Shown one piece after another: positions 1 through 7,639 of a DNA stretch of 44,090 nucleotides. Source of the DNA: Streptomyces xantholiticus (GTDB lineage: Bacteria; Actinomycetota; Actinomycetes; Streptomycetales; Streptomycetaceae). The stretch lies in NCBI RefSeq assembly GCF_014651015.1, contig NZ_BMWB01000009.1:1-44090 (forward strand), read 5' to 3'. Under the pieces are notes generated by a model. The model saw nothing but the letters and a program-made list of their open reading frames with translations, searched no databases and was not told the origin of the DNA. Made by a program: the position numbers and the translations under genes. How positions within the stretch are numbered: the stretch's first letter is position 1; each line of letters opens with the position of its first letter.

Positions 1-66
1 ACCGCCGAAGAAATCCTCGAATCCCTCGCCCGCTTCTGCCGACGGATCTCCGGCGCAGGACACTAG
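1..66 (+). CDS. C-terminal end of a probable IS630-family transposase (partial)
   Basis: An open frame enters from the left edge and ends at TAG 64-66. The 21 visible residues start TAEEILESLARFCRRIS and end in GAGH. This resembles the conserved end of IS630-family transposases of actinomycetes (K-T-A-[DE]-E-I-L-x-[ST]-[LI]-x-[RA][FY]-C-x-R-I). Its stop codon overlaps the stop of the convergent sortase gene (63-65), so the element appears to abut or cut into the sortase 3' end. The terminal inverted repeat and target duplication cannot be verified because the rest of the element lies outside the window. The family call comes from pattern memory of a short tail and is not certain. Confidence 0.6.
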   Translation, partial: TAEEILESLARFCRRISGAGH

Positions 67-755
67 CGGAGCTCCGCCGGCGGGGTGCGCGAGGCGTCGA
101 CCTTCTCCGTGCGCTCCAACTCGCCCCACACGATGTACCGGTAGTCGGACGTGTAGATCGGCGTGCAGGTGGTCAGCGTGATGTAGCGGCCGGGCTTGGT
201 CCTGCCGGATTCCTCGGGGACCGGCTGCAGGACGTCCACGTTGTACTTCGAGGTCTTCGGCAGCGTCTGGTAGACCTTGTAGACGTACCAGGTGTCCTTG
301 GTCTCGAAGACGATCGGATCGCCGTTCTCGATCTTGTGGATGTTGTGGAACTTGGCTCCGTGCCCGTCCCGGTGGGCGGCCAGCGTGAAGTTGCCCTTGT
401 CGTCCCAGGGGAGGGCCGCCTTGATCGGTTCTGTGTAGTAGCCGGCGATGCCGTCGTTGAGGTCCGCGGTGTCGGTGCCCTTCTTCACCAGGACCTCACC
501 GTCGCCCATCGCGGGTACGTGGAGGAAGCCGATGCCGTCCTGGAGGTTCAGGTCCTTCTTGTCCGAGCTCTCGGGGCCGCCGTCCGCCCAGTCCTCGCGG
601 ATCCGGTCGCCCTGCCTGGAGGCTTCACGGTCGGCAAGGACGTTGGTCCACCACAGCGAGTAGACGACGAAGAGCCCCAACACCACGCCCGCGGTGATCA
701 GCAGCTCTCCGAAGACACTGATGGCGCCGGTGATCCGGCCTCGTGCACGTGCCAC
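63..755 (-). CDS. Class E sortase (first of three)
   Basis: Membrane-anchored cysteine transpeptidase that cleaves LAXTG-like sorting signals and links surface proteins to peptidoglycan. The 230-residue protein has one N-terminal membrane segment (about residues 12-36) followed by the sortase barrel. The catalytic triad is visible as His128 (LAAHRDGHG), Cys197 (TLTTC) and Arg206 (YRYIVWG). GTG start at 753-755 with an AAAGG Shine-Dalgarno. It is the last gene of the minus-strand sortase cluster. The final residues (about 222-230) overlap the edge of the putative transposase and may differ from the ancestral C-terminus. In S. coelicolor the tandem class E sortases SrtE1 and SrtE2 anchor long chaplins; assignment to one of them is not possible here. 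Confidence 0.93.
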   Translation of the reverse strand: MARARGRITGAISVFGELLITAGVVLGLFVVYSLWWTNVLADREASRQGDRIREDWADGGPESSDKKDLNLQDGIGFLHVPAMGDGEVLVKKGTDTADLNDGIAGYYTEPIKAALPWDDKGNFTLAAHRDGHGAKFHNIHKIENGDPIVFETKDTWYVYKVYQTLPKTSKYNVDVLQPVPEESGRTKPGRYITLTTCTPIYTSDYRYIVWGELERTEKVDASRTPPAELR

Positions 756-771
756 TGCACCTTTTCCCTGT

Positions 772-803
772 CTTGAAGTGTCTCGGCCTTGAAGTGTCTC
801 GGC
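772..803. repeat. 16-bp tandem direct repeat upstream of sortase 1
   Basis: The sequence CTTGAAGTGTCTCGGC occurs twice head to tail (772-787 and 788-803) in the short gap between sortase 2 (stop at 807) and the start of sortase 1 (755). It lies just upstream of the sortase 1 ribosome-binding site and changes the intergenic spacing by 16 bp. No function is inferred. Confidence 0.85.
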
Positions 804-806
804 GTC

Positions 807-2033
807 TCAGGCGACGAGTGCGTCGGGTTTGCCCTTGCTGCGCGGCCGTTCCTCGACCATCTTGCCCCACACGATCATTCGATAGGTACTCGTGAATTCC
901 GGGGTGCACGTCGTCAAAGTGATGTACCGGCCGGGCTTTGTGAACCCGGACTGCTCCGGTACGGGACTGATCACGCTCACGTTCGACGGCAGGGTCTGCG
1001 GAAGGATGCTCGCCATCTCGTACGTGTAGTAGGTGTCCCGTGTCTCGACGACGATAGGGTCCCCCGGCTCGAGGCGGTTGATGTACCGGAACGGTTCGCC
1101 ATGGGTGTTGCGGTGCCCCGCGACCGCGAAGTTGCCCTGCTTGTCCTCGGGCATCGCCGTCTTGAGCTGTCCCTCGCCGTAGTGGCCGACCATGCCCCGG
1201 TCGAGCACGCTCTGCTTGTCGATGCCCTCGGCGATCGGCACGACGACGTCCAGTTTGGGGATGTACATCATGGCGAAGCCCTGGCCGGGCTCGAAGGCGT
1301 CGGGCTTGCGGCCCTTCGCCCAGTCCTGCTGGATCTGGTCGGCCGCCCTGTCGGCCTGCTGGCCTGCGAGCACGTTCGTCCACCACAACTGGTACGTGAC
1401 GAACAGCAGCATCAGGACGCCGAGGGTGATGAACAGTTCACCGATGGCACGGCTGGCGATGACCGTCGGACTGTCCTTGGCCGCTCGCGCGGCACGCCGG
1501 GCCTCTACGCGGCTGAGCGGCCTCCCCGGTTCCGACGACTCCACGGGCCGCGCGGCAGCACGCCTACGGCCCCGCCCCTTGGCCGCGCGGCGCCGCTCCG
1601 CCCGGCCCGGGCCCGGGGGTGTCTGGGCGGCACGGCGGGTGTCGGAGGTCCGCAGGGCCACCGTCTCGTCGTCGGACACGACGATCGGATCGGACACCGG
1701 GGCACGTACCTGCTCCGGCTCCGGCGCGGCCTCTGCGGGCACGGCCGCCTGCTCGTTCGCGTACCAGTCGCGTCCGTGTTCCTCCGGGGGGTGCACGGGG
1801 TACTGCCCGCCCGACCATTCCTGCTGCTGTCCGTACGTCGCCGGAGGCGACTGCTGCTGTGCCTCGTCGGCCGCCGGAATGTTCGTCGTCCGGAACCACG
1901 GCGAGCCGTGCCCGCCGGGAGGGACCGGATCCGTCAACGGGTCGTACGGCGGCTCGCCCTGGCTCTCCGACTCGAACCCGTAACGGGGTTCGTACTCGTG
2001 CTCGTGCTCGTGCCCGGGGCGCACGGCACTCAC
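807..2033 (-). CDS. Class E sortase with long disordered N-terminal extension (second of three)
   Basis: Sortase of 408 residues. The first half (about 1-195) is a low-complexity cytoplasmic region rich in Pro, Gln, Arg, His and Glu, then a membrane segment (core FITLGVLMLLFVTYQLWW) and the catalytic domain with His307 (VAGHRNTHG), Cys376 (TLTTC) and Arg385. The GTG start at 2031-2033 is chosen because it overlaps the trpG stop as GTGA and has AAGG seven bases upstream; a longer reading to 2099 would run far into trpG. The catalytic domain is closely similar to that of sortase 1, so the two probably arose by duplication. The role of the long extension is unknown. Confidence 0.92.
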   Translation of the reverse strand: MSAVRPGHEHEHEYEPRYGFESESQGEPPYDPLTDPVPPGGHGSPWFRTTNIPAADEAQQQSPPATYGQQQEWSGGQYPVHPPEEHGRDWYANEQAAVPAEAAPEPEQVRAPVSDPIVVSDDETVALRTSDTRRAAQTPPGPGRAERRRAAKGRGRRRAAARPVESSEPGRPLSRVEARRAARAAKDSPTVIASRAIGELFITLGVLMLLFVTYQLWWTNVLAGQQADRAADQIQQDWAKGRKPDAFEPGQGFAMMYIPKLDVVVPIAEGIDKQSVLDRGMVGHYGEGQLKTAMPEDKQGNFAVAGHRNTHGEPFRYINRLEPGDPIVVETRDTYYTYEMASILPQTLPSNVSVISPVPEQSGFTKPGRYITLTTCTPEFTSTYRMIVWGKMVEERPRSKGKPDALVA

Positions 2034-2668
2034 GCCAGAGCCTTGCCCACCACCGGTGCGAGCCCTGCCGAACGCCCGACCGCCCCGGCGTCGCCGCACT
2101 GCTCCAGCCAGTTGGCGAGCATCCGATGGCCGTGCTCGGTCAGAACCGACTCGGGATGGAACTGCACACCCTCCACCGGCAGTTCACGGTGGCGCAGCCC
2201 CATGATGATGCCGTCCGCCGTGCGCGCCGTAACTTCCAGCTCCTGCGGGAACCGCGCCGGCTCGGCCGCGAGCGAGTGGTAGCGGGTCGCGGTGAAGGGC
2301 GACGGCAGGCCGGCGAAGACGCCCGTGCCTTCGTGGATGACCGGCGAGGTCTTGCCGTGCAGCAGTTCCGGCGCCCGGTCCACGACGCCGCCGTAGGCCA
2401 CGGTCATCGACTGCATGCCCAGGCAGACGCCGAACACGGGTACGCCGGTGGCGGCGCAGTGCCGCACCATGTCGATGCAGACACCGGCCTCCTCGGGAGC
2501 GCCGGGGCCGGGGGAAAGCAGCACGCCGTCGAAGCCGTCCTGAGCGTGCTCCAGGGCGACTTCGTCGTTGCGCACGACCTCGCACTGCGCACCGAGCTGG
2601 TACAGGTACTGGACGAGGTTGAAGACGAAGCTGTCGTAGTTGTCGACGACGAGAATGCGTGCGCTCAT
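2030..2668 (-). CDS. trpG: Anthranilate/aminodeoxychorismate synthase glutamine amidotransferase (component II)
   Basis: Class I glutamine amidotransferase of 212 residues that supplies ammonia from glutamine to a chorismate-using partner (TrpE or PabB), for tryptophan or p-aminobenzoate/folate. The TrpG/PabA start VDNYDSFVFNL, the nucleophile Cys82 (FGVCLGMQSM) and His171/Glu173 (VQFHPES) are all present. No synthase component I gene is in the window, so TrpG and PabA cannot be told apart. ATG start with strong GGAGAGGGAGG. It overlaps the upstream small membrane protein gene by ATGA and the downstream sortase by GTGA, so an amino-acid or folate enzyme is translationally coupled to envelope genes. 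This order is conserved near oriC in actinobacteria. Confidence 0.95.
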   Translation of the reverse strand: MSARILVVDNYDSFVFNLVQYLYQLGAQCEVVRNDEVALEHAQDGFDGVLLSPGPGAPEEAGVCIDMVRHCAATGVPVFGVCLGMQSMTVAYGGVVDRAPELLHGKTSPVIHEGTGVFAGLPSPFTATRYHSLAAEPARFPQELEVTARTADGIIMGLRHRELPVEGVQFHPESVLTEHGHRMLANWLEQCGDAGAVGRSAGLAPVVGKALA

Positions 2669-2841
2669 CGAGCCGCACCTCCCTCTCCGTCGACCGTCAC
2701 GTCACCGAAGGGGAGCAATGGCTCCGCCCACGGGAAGACGTACTGGAACAGCACGTAGACGACCGCAAGGACGAGCAGGAGCGAGAGGGCCGCCCGCACC
2801 CACACGTTGCCAGGCAGATGCCGCCAGATCCAGCCGTACAT
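2665..2841 (-). CDS. Small single-pass membrane protein
   Basis: 58-residue protein starting MYGWIWRHLPG, with one hydrophobic segment (about residues 16-36) and a short acidic tail. ATG at 2839-2841 with GGAAAGGGA upstream. Its stop overlaps the trpG start as ATGA. Function is unknown. It sits between two sortase genes, so a role in sortase function or surface display is only a guess from position. Longer in-frame readings upstream would overlap sortase 3 antiparallel to its codon structure and are rejected. Confidence 0.8.
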   Translation of the reverse strand: MYGWIWRHLPGNVWVRAALSLLLVLAVVYVLFQYVFPWAEPLLPFGDVTVDGEGGAAR

Positions 2842-2897
2842 GCCGTCCCTTTCCGTTCGGTACGGCACCAGACTAAAGGGCCGCACGGGCGCGTGGG

Positions 2898-3608
2898 TCA
2901 GCTGTGCAGACCCGGCGGTTTGCCGTCGGTCACAGACTGCGTCGCGTCGAGGTACGCCCAGACGACAAGCCGGTGGCTGCTGCCCCACTCCGGCTCGCAT
3001 GTGGTGAGCGTCAGATAGCGCCCCGGCTCGTCGAAAGCGGCTGCCTCGTCCTTCAGCGGCCGGGGCATCGGCTCGATGACGCCGACATCGCTCGGGACGG
3101 TCCGGTACGGCTTGCTCGCGATGCGGTAGGTGAACCATGTCGTCCCGTCCGTGAGCACCACTTCGTCACCGGGGCGCAGCTTCGGGAAGTCCTTGAAGGG
3201 ATCCCCGTGGGTGCGGCGGTGCCCGGCGACCGCGAAGTTGCCCTTGGCACCGAGGACGGCGGTGGAGGCGTAGTGCCCCAGGCCCTTCTTGAGCGTGTCG
3301 GTCCCGGTGCCCTGGAGGACGGGCCAGTCCCAGGCCTCGCCGAATCGAGGGATGTACATGACCGCGAACGGCTGACCCGGCTCGTATTCCACCGGCGCCG
3401 CCGGCGGAGGGCCTCCACCGCGAGAGGGCGCCGGCGGCTCCAGCGGCTCTGCCGCCCAGCCGGCCTCCAGCCGGTCGATCTCGCGGTCGGTGGCGCTCTG
3501 CGCCCTGATCCCGGTCCAGAAAAGCAGATGGACGACGAACAGCACGATCAGTGTGCCGATGGTGATGCACAGTTCGCTGAAGGTCCTCAGCAGCGCACGC
3601 GGCGACAT
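2898..3608 (-). CDS. Class E sortase (third, divergent copy)
   Basis: 236-residue sortase starting MSPRALLRTFSELCITIG, with an N-terminal membrane segment (about 10-33), a Pro-rich linker, and a catalytic domain with His130 (VAGHRRTHGDPF), Cys204 (TLTTC) and Arg213 (SSHRLVVW). ATG 3606-3608 is preferred because GGGGGAG lies nine bases upstream. GTG at 3614 and TTG at 3626 are alternatives that would add 2 or 6 residues. The loop before the TLTTC strand is about 5 residues longer than in sortases 1 and 2, so it is more distant and may have a different substrate. Transcribed with DUF881 upstream (gap about 30 bp). Confidence 0.92.
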   Translation of the reverse strand: MSPRALLRTFSELCITIGTLIVLFVVHLLFWTGIRAQSATDREIDRLEAGWAAEPLEPPAPSRGGGPPPAAPVEYEPGQPFAVMYIPRFGEAWDWPVLQGTGTDTLKKGLGHYASTAVLGAKGNFAVAGHRRTHGDPFKDFPKLRPGDEVVLTDGTTWFTYRIASKPYRTVPSDVGVIEPMPRPLKDEAAAFDEPGRYLTLTTCEPEWGSSHRLVVWAYLDATQSVTDGKPPGLHS

Positions 3609-3638
3609 CTTCACCGGCTCCCCCAAGCGCCACAGGCC

Positions 3639-4406
3639 TTACAGGACAGGCTTCGCGTAGTGCAGATCCACTGTGCCCGAGTAGCCCGGAAGAGTCACCG
3701 TCTCGTTCTCGTCGACCTGCCACCCGAGCCCGTACGCCTCGACGTACAGCTGGTAGTTCTGGATCGCGGGGGATTCGGCGAGGGCCTTCTTGAGCTTCTC
3801 CTGGTCACCGACAGCGGTGACCTTGTAGGGCGGTGAGTAGACACGGCCCTGAAGGATGAGCGTGTTGCCCACGCACCGTACGGCGCTGGTGGAGATCAGC
3901 CGCTGGTCCATGACCCGGATGCCCTCGGCGCCGCCCTGCCACAGCGCGTTGACGACGGCCTGGAGGTCCTGCTGGTGGATGACCAGGTCGTTGGCCTGCG
4001 GCTCGGGGTAGCCGGGCGCGGCCCGGGCGTCCGGCGGGGCGTCGTTGAGCGTCACCGTCAGGGCACTGCCCTTGAGCGGGTCGGTCCCGGCGGACCTCTG
4101 CAGCGCCTTCAGCTTCGCGTCCTCGGCCTGCGTGGAACCGTCGTCGCGCTGCGCCAGGGCGTCCACGTCGCTGCGCACGGCCGAGGTGGACTCCTCCAGC
4201 TCGCCGTTCTTGTCGCTGCGCTGCTTGATCAGGTCGGCCAGCTTCAGTAGGGAGTCGTCCGTGCGCAGATCGGTACCCTTGGCGGTGTTGAAGCTGGTCA
4301 CGAAGATCAGTCCCGCGAGGGCGAAAACGGCAGCCGTCAGCAGCCGGACCGGTCGCCGGACGAATCGGCGAACAGGGCCTTGTGGGGAGTCGGCAGAATT
4401 GCTCAA
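3639..4406 (-). CDS. DUF881 family membrane protein
   Basis: 255-residue protein: basic N-terminus, one membrane segment (about 20-42, LLTAAVFALAGLIFVTSF), a predicted coiled-coil stretch (about 50-95) and a globular extracytoplasmic DUF881 domain. DUF881 proteins lie beside crgA and trpG in most actinobacteria; their function is not established, and a divisome or envelope role is inferred from location. The start is TTG at 4404-4406, read because GAAGGAG and AAGGG lie just upstream and no ATG or GTG is available nearby. Divergent from crgA with about 140 bp between them. Confidence 0.88.
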   Translation of the reverse strand: MSNSADSPQGPVRRFVRRPVRLLTAAVFALAGLIFVTSFNTAKGTDLRTDDSLLKLADLIKQRSDKNGELEESTSAVRSDVDALAQRDDGSTQAEDAKLKALQRSAGTDPLKGSALTVTLNDAPPDARAAPGYPEPQANDLVIHQQDLQAVVNALWQGGAEGIRVMDQRLISTSAVRCVGNTLILQGRVYSPPYKVTAVGDQEKLKKALAESPAIQNYQLYVEAYGLGWQVDENETVTLPGYSGTVDLHYAKPVL

Positions 4407-4546
4407 CGTACCCTTATCTCCTTCGGCACCGCGGAAGCACTACGCTAACGGACGCCCGGGGGCAGCAGTGGCCCCCCTGGCTCCATCCCCGGCGCCAGCC
4501 ACAGTTCCCTGCGCGGTCACGCAGCGCATCGACAGGAGAGTCCCTC

Positions 4547-4801
4547 GTGCCGAAGTCACGTATCCGCAAGAAGGCCGACTTCACGCCGCCGCCGGCCGCG
4601 AAGGCGGCGACCATAAAGCTGACCAACCGCAGCTGGGTCGCGCCGGTGATGCTCGCGCTGTTCCTGATCGGACTCGCCTGGATCGTCCTCTTCTATGTGA
4701 CCGAGGGCGACCTGCCGATCAAGAGCTTCGGCAACTGGAACATCGTCGCCGGCTTCGGTTTCATCGCCGCGGGCTTCGGCGTCTCCACCCAGTGGAAGTG
4801 A
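4547..4801 (+). CDS. crgA: Cell division protein CrgA
   Basis: 84-residue integral membrane protein with a short basic N-terminus (MPKSRIRKKADF) and two membrane segments (about 31-53 and 62-80), the exact length and layout of Streptomyces CrgA. CrgA coordinates septation: in Streptomyces it delays FtsZ-ring assembly before sporulation, and in mycobacteria it binds FtsZ and septal penicillin-binding proteins. GTG start at 4547 with AGGAGAG six bases upstream. A longer frame from 4382 is open but has no ribosome site and a non-conserved sequence. Confidence 0.96.
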   Translation: MPKSRIRKKADFTPPPAAKAATIKLTNRSWVAPVMLALFLIGLAWIVLFYVTEGDLPIKSFGNWNIVAGFGFIAAGFGVSTQWK

Positions 4802-4839
4802 CTGCCGCGCCGTCGGCTCCCTGAAGCTCCGGCCGCGGG

Positions 4840-5041
4840 TTGTCCACACCGTTTTCCACAGGCCGGGGAAAAGGTCAGACGATCTGTGGATAACTCTCGG
4901 GCCGTTGACGCCGATGTGACTGCGTCACCCATGCCGGTGAAGCGATCCGCCCCTTGCCGCTCCTGGAAAATCCCAGGTCAGCGGCGAGGGGCACGCTTGT
5001 TCCCCACGGGATGCACAAGATCCGCCACACGCTGTGGACAA
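4840..5041. promoter_or_regulatory. Cluster of four DnaA boxes outside oriC
   Basis: The 274-bp gap between the convergent 3' ends of crgA (4801) and the rhomboid gene (5076) has no gene. It holds TTGTCCACA at 4840-4848, TTTTCCACA at 4852-4860, TGTGGATAA at 4885-4893 and TGTGGACAA at 5033-5041. The first, third and fourth match the DnaA-box consensus perfectly in one orientation or the other. Because both flanking genes end here, these boxes are unlikely to regulate a promoter. A DnaA-titration role is inferred from published work on extra-oriC DnaA-box clusters in S. coelicolor. Confidence 0.7.
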
Positions 5042-5075
5042 CTCTGGGGAAAGCTCCTCCGTCGTCGCCTCACGG

Positions 5076-5975
5076 TCAGGTGATGGAGGCGGTCCTGATG
5101 ACGACCGCGCCGACGGCGGCAAGCAGCACGAGCGCGCAGGTGGCGAACTGCACGGCGGTGCGCCGCTTGCCCTGCGGGGCGTGGACGAGGCCGTAGGCCA
5201 TCACGGCCCCTGCGACCAGGCCGCCGATGTGCGCCTGCCAGGCGATGCCCTGCCAGAAGAACGTGATGACCAGGTTGATCCCGATGAGCACGGCGATGGG
5301 CCGCAGGTCGTGGTTGAGCCGGCGCATCAGCACCACGGTGGCGCCGAGCAGACCGTAGATCGCACCGGAGGCCCCGAGGGAGCCCTGTGGCGGCACTTCG
5401 AGCAGATAGGTCAGAGCGCTGCCGGCCAGCCCGGAGATCAGGTAGAGCGCCAGATAGCGGACCCGACCCAGCGCCTCCTCCAACGGGCCGCCCAGCCACC
5501 ACAGCAGCAGCATGTTGAAGAAGATGTGCCAGATCTCCTCATGCAGGAACATCGCCGTGGCCAGGCGGTACCACTCGCCGTCCGCCACCCCGACGACTTC
5601 CGTCAGGCGTGGGTCGTAGGCCAGGCCGATCATCGTGAACCGGTGGACGAACTCTTCCCTCAGCCCGAGCGCCAGGCCGAACATGACGATGTTGATCGCC
5701 AGAATGACCTTGGTCACCAGCCGCGGGTCCGCCGCAATGGCGCCGCCCGCGATGGTGCGCGGCCTGTTGGCGCCCGGTGCGTGTCCCGTACCGGCCCCCG
5801 TGCGGACGCACTCCGGGCAGTGGAAACCGACTGACGCGTCGACCATGCAGTCCGTGCAGATCGGGCGCTCGCAGCGGGTACAGCTGATCCCCGTCCCACG
5901 GCCCGGATGCCGGTAGCAGTTGGGCAGGCCGTGGGTGCCCTGCGGCTCCTGTGGACTGCCTGGCGCCTGGTCCAT
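5076..5975 (-). CDS. Rhomboid family intramembrane serine protease with N-terminal zinc-ribbon
   Basis: 299 residues. The N-terminus carries a cysteine-rich zinc-binding module (C20, C32, C35, C40, C43, C53, C56; B-box-like). Six or seven membrane helices follow from about residue 85. Rhomboid hallmarks are His150 and Asn154 in the second helix, catalytic Ser203 in GASGAIYG and catalytic His249 in AWQAHIGG. ATG start with GAGGTGA. It cleaves membrane proteins within the bilayer; substrates are unknown. The linked zinc module may bind partners in the cytoplasm. Location next to the cyclophilin and crgA is conserved in Streptomyces. Confidence 0.95.
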   Translation of the reverse strand: MDQAPGSPQEPQGTHGLPNCYRHPGRGTGISCTRCERPICTDCMVDASVGFHCPECVRTGAGTGHAPGANRPRTIAGGAIAADPRLVTKVILAINIVMFGLALGLREEFVHRFTMIGLAYDPRLTEVVGVADGEWYRLATAMFLHEEIWHIFFNMLLLWWLGGPLEEALGRVRYLALYLISGLAGSALTYLLEVPPQGSLGASGAIYGLLGATVVLMRRLNHDLRPIAVLIGINLVITFFWQGIAWQAHIGGLVAGAVMAYGLVHAPQGKRRTAVQFATCALVLLAAVGAVVIRTASIT

Positions 5976-6006
5976 GAGGTCACCTCATCAATCTGGGCTC
6001 GCGACG

Positions 6007-6059
6007 TCGCCCCGCCCATCCTTACGGACGGACGGGGCGAAAAGGTTCCCCTGGGAACC
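6007..6059 (-). terminator. Hairpins downstream of the cyclophilin gene
   Basis: Two adjacent inverted repeats lie between the rhomboid start and the cyclophilin stop. The first is TCGCCCCG 6007-6014 with CGGGGCGA 6033-6040, partly extended inward with two mismatches. The second is GGTTCCC 6044-6050 with GGGAACC 6053-6059. On the minus strand they follow the cyclophilin transcript and could terminate it. There is no clear T-run, as usual in high-GC genomes. Confidence 0.45.
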
Positions 6060-6099
6060 CGGCGACGACGTGCTGCAGAGCGTCTCGACGACGAGGCGC

Positions 6100-6627
6100 T
6101 CAGCGCGTCTCGACGACGACCGACTCGATCACGACGTCATTGAGCGGACGGTCGGTGCGCGGGTTGGTCTTGGTGCTCACGATCGCGTCGACGACCTTCT
6201 TGCCCGCCTCGCTGCTGACCTCACCGAAAATGGTGTGCTTGCGCGTCAGCCAGGCGGTCGGCGACACGGTGATGAAGAACTGCGAACCATTGGTACCCGG
6301 GCCGGCGTTGGCCATGGCCAGCAGGTACGGCTTGTCGAAGGCCAGCTCCGGGTGGAACTCGTCCCCGAACTCGTAGCCCGGGCCGCCCGTACCGTTGCCC
6401 AGGGGGTCGCCGCCCTGGATCATGAAGCCGCTGATCACGCGGTGGAAGACCGTGCCGTCGTAGAGCCTGTCCGTGGACTTCTTGCCGGTCCCCGGGTGGG
6501 TCCACTCGCGCTCACCCTGTGCGAGTTCGACGAAGTTCTTGACCGTCTTGGGCGCATGGTTCGGCAGGAGCCGGATCTCGATGTCGCCTTGGTTGGTCTT
6601 CAGGGTGGCGTAAAGCTGCTCGGCCAC
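6100..6627 (-). CDS. ppiA: Peptidyl-prolyl cis-trans isomerase (cyclophilin type)
   Basis: 175-residue cytoplasmic cyclophilin that isomerises X-Pro bonds during folding. Hallmarks are FHRVISGFMIQGGD, GSQFFIT and the KHTIFGEV segment, with no signal peptide. GTG start at 6625-6627 (VAEQLYATLKTNQGD) with GGAAGG six bases upstream. The same frame stays open to 7209, but that extension lacks similarity and overlaps the divergent gene at 6904. The 3' end contains one copy of a 14-bp repeat whose second copy lies just past the stop (6081-6094 and 6107-6120). Confidence 0.95.
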   Translation of the reverse strand: MAEQLYATLKTNQGDIEIRLLPNHAPKTVKNFVELAQGEREWTHPGTGKKSTDRLYDGTVFHRVISGFMIQGGDPLGNGTGGPGYEFGDEFHPELAFDKPYLLAMANAGPGTNGSQFFITVSPTAWLTRKHTIFGEVSSEAGKKVVDAIVSTKTNPRTDRPLNDVVIESVVVETR

Positions 6628-6903
6628 GATGTGCCTTCCGTAAGTCGTCTCTGACGGCTCACGATCCTCGCACGGAAGGAGCGTCGTACGGAGAAATGCA
6701 GCGGGTCGTCGTAGGCCCGGCGCCTTCTGTGCCGAACAGTGGCATCGTCGTCCACATGCTCCCGACATGACCCGGATGCCCGCCCCACATGCCGGGGCGG
6801 CGTTCAACGGGCATGATTTCGAACCGGGTGGATAGGCGGAACAGAGCCCCAACCGGGGACAAACTCCGGTCACCCTCAGTACGCCACCGAGGAGGAGGAT
6901 CCC

Positions 6904-7584
6904 GTGACCCGCATGGACAGCGTGCGCGCCGCGACCGGTACGGCGAAGGACAGCGTGCTGCACGCCGCGGACGTGGTGGCGCCTTACGCCGGCACGGCCA
7001 AGGACCAGGCCGCGCATTATGCGCACGAGGCCCGCGTACGGCTCGCGCCGAAGGTTTCCCAAGCCGTCACTGCGGCCCGTGTTCAGTACGGAAGCCGTGT
7101 CGCACCGCACGTGCCGCCGAAAGTCGATGTGGCCGCGCGCCGCGCCGCGGTGCAGGCCAGGAGGGCCGCCCGTCAGGCGGCCGACTACACAGTCCCTCGC
7201 GTCGAGCACGCGATGGCCGCTGCTCAGCCCGTTCGTGAGCAGGCTGCGGCCCGTTCTGCTGCCGCTCTGGCCGGGCTACGCGGTCAGGTGACGGCCAAGG
7301 AGATCCGGAAGCTTGTGAGGAAGCACGAGCGACGGTCACGGGCCGGACGCCTCGCCAAGGGCCTCGCGGTCCTGGGCGCACTGGCCGGCGGAGCTTTCGC
7401 CGCATGGAAGTGGTGGGACAAGCAGGCCAATCCCGACTGGCTGGTGGAACCACCCGCCGCGACGGAAGTTTCCGACCGTGCCCCGCTGACGTCGGTCGAC
7501 GGCAGTTCACAGACCGGGCTGGACCGTGAGGGGCAAGCGAAGCAGGACGAGGCAGAAACCGGGGATCGCGACGACCGTCGCTGA
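6904..7584 (+). CDS. DUF5324 family membrane protein
   Basis: 226 residues, Ala/Arg/Val-rich. The first half (about 1-125) is a set of amphipathic helices with repeated A-x-x-A-R-x-A patterns, followed by a membrane segment (about 148-170, AKGLAVLGALAGGAFAAWKWW) and a short acidic tail. It matches the Streptomyces DUF5324 family as I remember it; function is unknown. GTG at 6904 is supported by the strong GGAGGAGGA site; ATG at 6913 is possible. Divergent from ppiA across 276 bp, which holds a 7-bp stem (6780-6786 with 6794-6800) and no other recognised element. Confidence 0.82.
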   Translation: MTRMDSVRAATGTAKDSVLHAADVVAPYAGTAKDQAAHYAHEARVRLAPKVSQAVTAARVQYGSRVAPHVPPKVDVAARRAAVQARRAARQAADYTVPRVEHAMAAAQPVREQAAARSAAALAGLRGQVTAKEIRKLVRKHERRSRAGRLAKGLAVLGALAGGAFAAWKWWDKQANPDWLVEPPAATEVSDRAPLTSVDGSSQTGLDREGQAKQDEAETGDRDDRR

Positions 7585-7608
7585 CGGTCCGTCGTCCTTC
7601 GGACTTCG

Positions 7609-7639
7609 GGCGCCGGGAGTGGAGAAAGCTCCCGGCGCC
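7609..7639. terminator. Bidirectional terminator hairpin
   Basis: GGCGCCGGGAG (7609-7619) pairs perfectly with CTCCCGGCGCC (7629-7639) around a 9-base loop. It lies between the stop of the DUF5324 gene (7584) and the stop of the convergent secreted-protein gene (7640), so it can serve both transcripts. Confidence 0.85.
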
